A DNA stretch of 64,000 nucleotides from Neotamlana laminarinivorans (GTDB lineage Bacteria > Bacteroidota > Bacteroidia > Flavobacteriales > Flavobacteriaceae). The position numbers and the translations under genes are program-made. The stretch covers positions 1 to 64,000 of the forward strand of contig NZ_JAJAPW010000004.1 of NCBI RefSeq assembly GCF_020523925.1, written 5' to 3'. Positions 62,013-64,000 of the stretch are shown in pieces; the stretch's first letter is position 1; every line of letters begins with the position of its first letter. The notes beneath the pieces were generated by a model. The model had not been told where the DNA came from and ran no database searches. It worked only from the letters and a program-made list of their open reading frames with translations.

Positions 62013-62042
62013 TTTGCAATTTAAAAATCTTGATTATATTTG
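62013..62042 (+). promoter_or_regulatory. Promoter of tRNA-Leu
   Basis: TTTG at 62013-62016 and TATATTTG at 62035-62042 with 18 bases between match the Bacteroidota consensus. Between promoter and tRNA a leader hairpin (CCCGATT...AATCGGG, 62047-62069) is seen. Confidence 0.7.
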
Positions 62043-62078
62043 CATCCCGATTCTTGATAGTAATCGGGAATACATATT

Positions 62079-62160
62079 GCGGGCGTGGTGGAATTGGTAG
62101 ACACGCTAGACTTAGGATCTAGTGCCGCGAGGTGTGAGAGTTCGAGTCTCTCCGCCCGCA
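62079..62160 (+). tRNA. tRNA-Leu (anticodon UAG)
   Basis: An 82-nt cloverleaf: acceptor GCGGGCG pairs with CGCCCGC plus discriminator A; anticodon stem CTAGA/TCTAG with loop CTTAGGA gives anticodon TAG; a long variable arm and the T-arm GAGAGTTCGAGTCTCTC follow. CCA is not encoded. The long variable arm and G-rich D-arm are typical of tRNA-Leu. A terminator follows at once. Confidence 0.95.
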
Positions 62161-62166
62161 CTAAAC

Positions 62167-62204
62167 AAAAAAGACTCTTCATTTTAAATGGAGAGTCTTT
62201 TTTT
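62167..62204 (+). terminator. Terminator after tRNA-Leu
   Basis: AAAAGACTCT and AGAGTCTTTT form a perfect 10-bp stem, extended through TCATTT/AAATGG, followed by a T-run (62198-62204). It begins 7 bp after the tRNA. Confidence 0.88.
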
Positions 62205-62380
62205 GTTTACACATTTAAAAATTCTTCATACATATTAAATACAGGAAGAAATTTTACCGAAATTTTAAAGCTTTGTTGTACTATATTTAATAATTTATTC
62301 TTTTTTGTTATTAAGCTACGTTAATATTGGTTTTAAGTAATTAAGCTGTTAATTTTACACCAGAATTAAATACAGCAAAA

Positions 62381-63589
62381 ATGGCTAAACTATTTTTAGT
62401 AGAAGGACAAATACAAAACTACGCTTGGGGAGGTACACAATACATTCCTAATTTATTAGATGTTAAAACCAATGGCGAACAATGTGCCGAATATTGGTTA
62501 GGTGCACATAGTAAAGCGCCATCAACTATAAAAACTACTGAAGGTGATAAAACGTTAGATACTTACATTTCAAATAACTTAAATTCGGTATTAGGCGATA
62601 ACATTGCCAGTGCTTTTGGTCGCTTACCATTTTTGTTTAAGGTTTTAGATGTACGCGATATGTTATCTATACAAGTGCATCCTACAAAAGTTGAAGCCGA
62701 AAAAGGGTTTAAAAAAGAAAATGAAGCAGGTATACCTTTAACCGCAAAACACCGTAATTATAAAGATGATAACCATAAGCCAGAAATAATGGTAGCTTTA
62801 AGTGAGTTTTGGTTATTACACGGTTTTTTAACGGAAGCCAAATTAAAAGCGGTTTTAGAGTCTGTTCCAGAATTTAAACATTTAATATCTGTTTTTGAAG
62901 CTGAAGGCTATTTCGGTTTGTATAAAACGGTTATGGAAGAACCTCAAGAAGAAACCAACAAAGTACTACAGCCATTAGTTGATAGAATTTTACCCTTATA
63001 CAAAGCCGGAAAGCTAGAAAAACAATCGCCAGATTATTGGGCTGCCAAAGCAGTAGATTCTGCCGATGATGCTTCGGTTTTAGATAAAGGTATTTACTCT
63101 ATTTATTTTTTCAATATTGTAAAAGCAAATAAAGGTGAAGCGGTGTTTCAAGATGCAGGAATTCCTCATGCTTATTTAGAAGGTCAAAATATGGAGCTTA
63201 TGGCAAATTCAGATAACGTGTTGCGTGGTGGTTTAACACCAAAACATGTAGATGTGCCAGAATTATTAAAACACGTGGCTTTTAATGAAACGGTTCCAAA
63301 CGTTATGCAAGGCGATTTACAGGCCGATGGAATAGAACGTATTTATAAATCGCCAGCACCCGATTTTCAATTAAGTTTAATTTCTTTAGAAGCTTCAAAA
63401 ACTTACAAAAGCACTTCAAAAACAGCCGAAATTATTATTGTAATTGAAGGTGAGGCAGAAGTAAACGAAGGAGAAACTACAGTTGGTTTAGCTAAGGGGC
63501 AAGCCGCTTTTTTAGCAGCAACAAGTCAATATACAATTCAAACAAAATCGAACGCAATTATATATAAAGCAACTGCGCCACAATCGTAG
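62381..63589 (+). CDS. manA: Mannose-6-phosphate isomerase, class I
   Basis: This 402-residue zinc enzyme interconverts mannose-6-phosphate and fructose-6-phosphate. The N-terminus has NYAWGG and AEYWLGAHSKAPS. Zinc ligands appear in IQVHPTK (Gln, His), HKPEIMVAL (Glu) and GIPHAYLEGQNMELMANSDNVLRGG (His, with the catalytic Arg segment). A C-terminal cupin-like domain ends it. It feeds glycan and nucleotide-sugar synthesis. The 176 bp before it, after the tRNA terminator, show no other gene. Confidence 0.93.
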   Translation: MAKLFLVEGQIQNYAWGGTQYIPNLLDVKTNGEQCAEYWLGAHSKAPSTIKTTEGDKTLDTYISNNLNSVLGDNIASAFGRLPFLFKVLDVRDMLSIQVHPTKVEAEKGFKKENEAGIPLTAKHRNYKDDNHKPEIMVALSEFWLLHGFLTEAKLKAVLESVPEFKHLISVFEAEGYFGLYKTVMEEPQEETNKVLQPLVDRILPLYKAGKLEKQSPDYWAAKAVDSADDASVLDKGIYSIYFFNIVKANKGEAVFQDAGIPHAYLEGQNMELMANSDNVLRGGLTPKHVDVPELLKHVAFNETVPNVMQGDLQADGIERIYKSPAPDFQLSLISLEASKTYKSTSKTAEIIIVIEGEAEVNEGETTVGLAKGQAAFLAATSQYTIQTKSNAIIYKATAPQS

Positions 63590-63666
63590 TTGTTAAAATC
63601 ATTGTAAAAACTATTAATATTAGTTTAATACGTGCTAAAAGCAACTGCTTTTAACATAAAAAACCT

Positions 63667-63674
63667 TAGTTTTG
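63667..63674 (+). promoter_or_regulatory. -7 element of the transketolase gene
   Basis: TAGTTTTG matches TAnnTTTG and lies 45 bp before the start codon at 63720. A clear -33 TTG is not present. Confidence 0.45.
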
Positions 63675-63719
63675 TGAGGTTAATTGTTACAACACCATTA
63701 AACTAGAACCTTTAAAATA

Positions 63720-64000
63720 ATGAACAAGAAATTAGATCAACAAGCAGCAGATAATATACGTGCACTTGCCGTTGCTATGGTAGAAAAAGCAAATTCTGGA
63801 CACCCGGGAGGACCAATGGGTGGCGCAGATTTTATGCACATTTTATATTCGGAGTTTTTTAATTACGATCCTTCTGATATGGAATGGCCATTTAGAGATC
63901 GCTTTTTTATGGATGCAGGGCATTTATCTACATTAATGTATGCACAATATTATTTATTGGGTAACTACTCAAAAGAAGATGTTTCTAATTTCAGACAATG
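63720..64000 (+). CDS. tkt: Transketolase N-terminal part (incomplete)
   Basis: The frame from ATG 63720 is cut by the window end after about 93 codons. It reads MNKKLDQQAADNIRALAVAM, then EKANSGHPGGPMGGADFMH and FFMDAGHLSTLMYAQYYLLG, the N-terminal thiamine-diphosphate region of transketolase, with GHPG and the His of AGHLS. The enzyme moves two-carbon units in the pentose phosphate pathway and needs the cofactor finished by ThiL. The C-terminal two thirds lie outside. Confidence 0.92.
   Translation, partial: MNKKLDQQAADNIRALAVAMVEKANSGHPGGPMGGADFMHILYSEFFNYDPSDMEWPFRDRFFMDAGHLSTLMYAQYYLLGNYSKEDVSNFRQ

Noticed and set aside
62085-62324. 79-codon open frame covering the tRNA-Leu
   Set aside because: It runs through the cloverleaf and its terminator; the RNA gene explains the sequence and the peptide has no gene-like features.

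Overview
The window reads as a chromosomal segment of a marine-type Flavobacteriaceae (Bacteroidota). The DNA is AT-rich. A C-terminal type IX secretion (T9SS) type B sorting domain sits next to a SprF-like protein. Upstream regions carry the Bacteroidota promoter -7 element TAnnTTTG rather than Shine-Dalgarno sequences. Many genes belong to families typical of this group (DUF2480, DUF3078, DUF5689, DUF4260, DUF4230, TonB-dependent receptors, many short lipoproteins). No phage, integrase, transposase, rRNA or CRISPR array was seen.

Layout. 1-2.2 kb: 3' end of a repeat-containing surface adhesin, its SprF-like partner and a STAS-like protein. 2.2-9.9 kb: aldo-keto reductase, exonuclease III plus OmpA lipoprotein, a very large outer-membrane protein and an M28 peptidase. 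9.9-13.4 kb: sdhCAB (succinate dehydrogenase/fumarate reductase) with promoter and terminator. 13.6-19.5 kb: Xaa-Pro aminopeptidase, aspartate kinase divergent from an ACT-domain protein, hydrolase, two tandem small metal-knuckle-like proteins, thiL. 19.6-24.0 kb: a lipoprotein operon of two beta-propeller-like proteins followed by MbnP and MbnH homologues. 24.1-35.0 kb: an extended SUF iron-sulfur operon (sufA, sufB, lipoprotein, sufC, sufD, sufS, META lipoprotein, sufE, sufT-like, ABC exporter, DUF2480, DUF3078). 35-39.3 kb: membrane protein, PBP1A and HflX. 39.4-45.8 kb: two paralogous endonuclease/exonuclease/phosphatase enzymes flanking a DUF5689 lipoprotein and a TonB-dependent receptor. 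45.8-52.9 kb: glycosyltransferase plus flippase-like protein, then a tight eight-gene run from ruvC to a PhnA-domain protein, and an unannotated 48-residue membrane protein. 52.9-55.1 kb: TetR, a Tat-exported HAD dehalogenase and an SDR, with three repeated candidate operators. 55.2-62 kb: small proteins, DUF4407, and a duplicated dipeptidase/EamA segment now partly decayed around an Lrp regulator. 62-64 kb: tRNA-Leu, manA and the start of transketolase.

The most interesting material is fourfold. First, the MbnP/MbnH pair with two propeller lipoproteins, preceded by an 18-bp palindrome. Second, the nuclease/DUF5689/TonB receptor island, which looks like a surface system for using extracellular DNA or another phosphorylated polymer and has a perfect 11-bp inverted repeat between its divergent genes. 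Third, a family of roughly 100-bp intergenic repeats bounded by GCGTTA and TAACGC. Fourth, relics of a second dipeptidase gene that record a local tandem duplication.

Functional names come from recognising motifs and family resemblance by eye; no database search was run. Start codons were moved from TTG to a downstream ATG at five genes, where the upstream extension lacked support or overlapped promoter elements.
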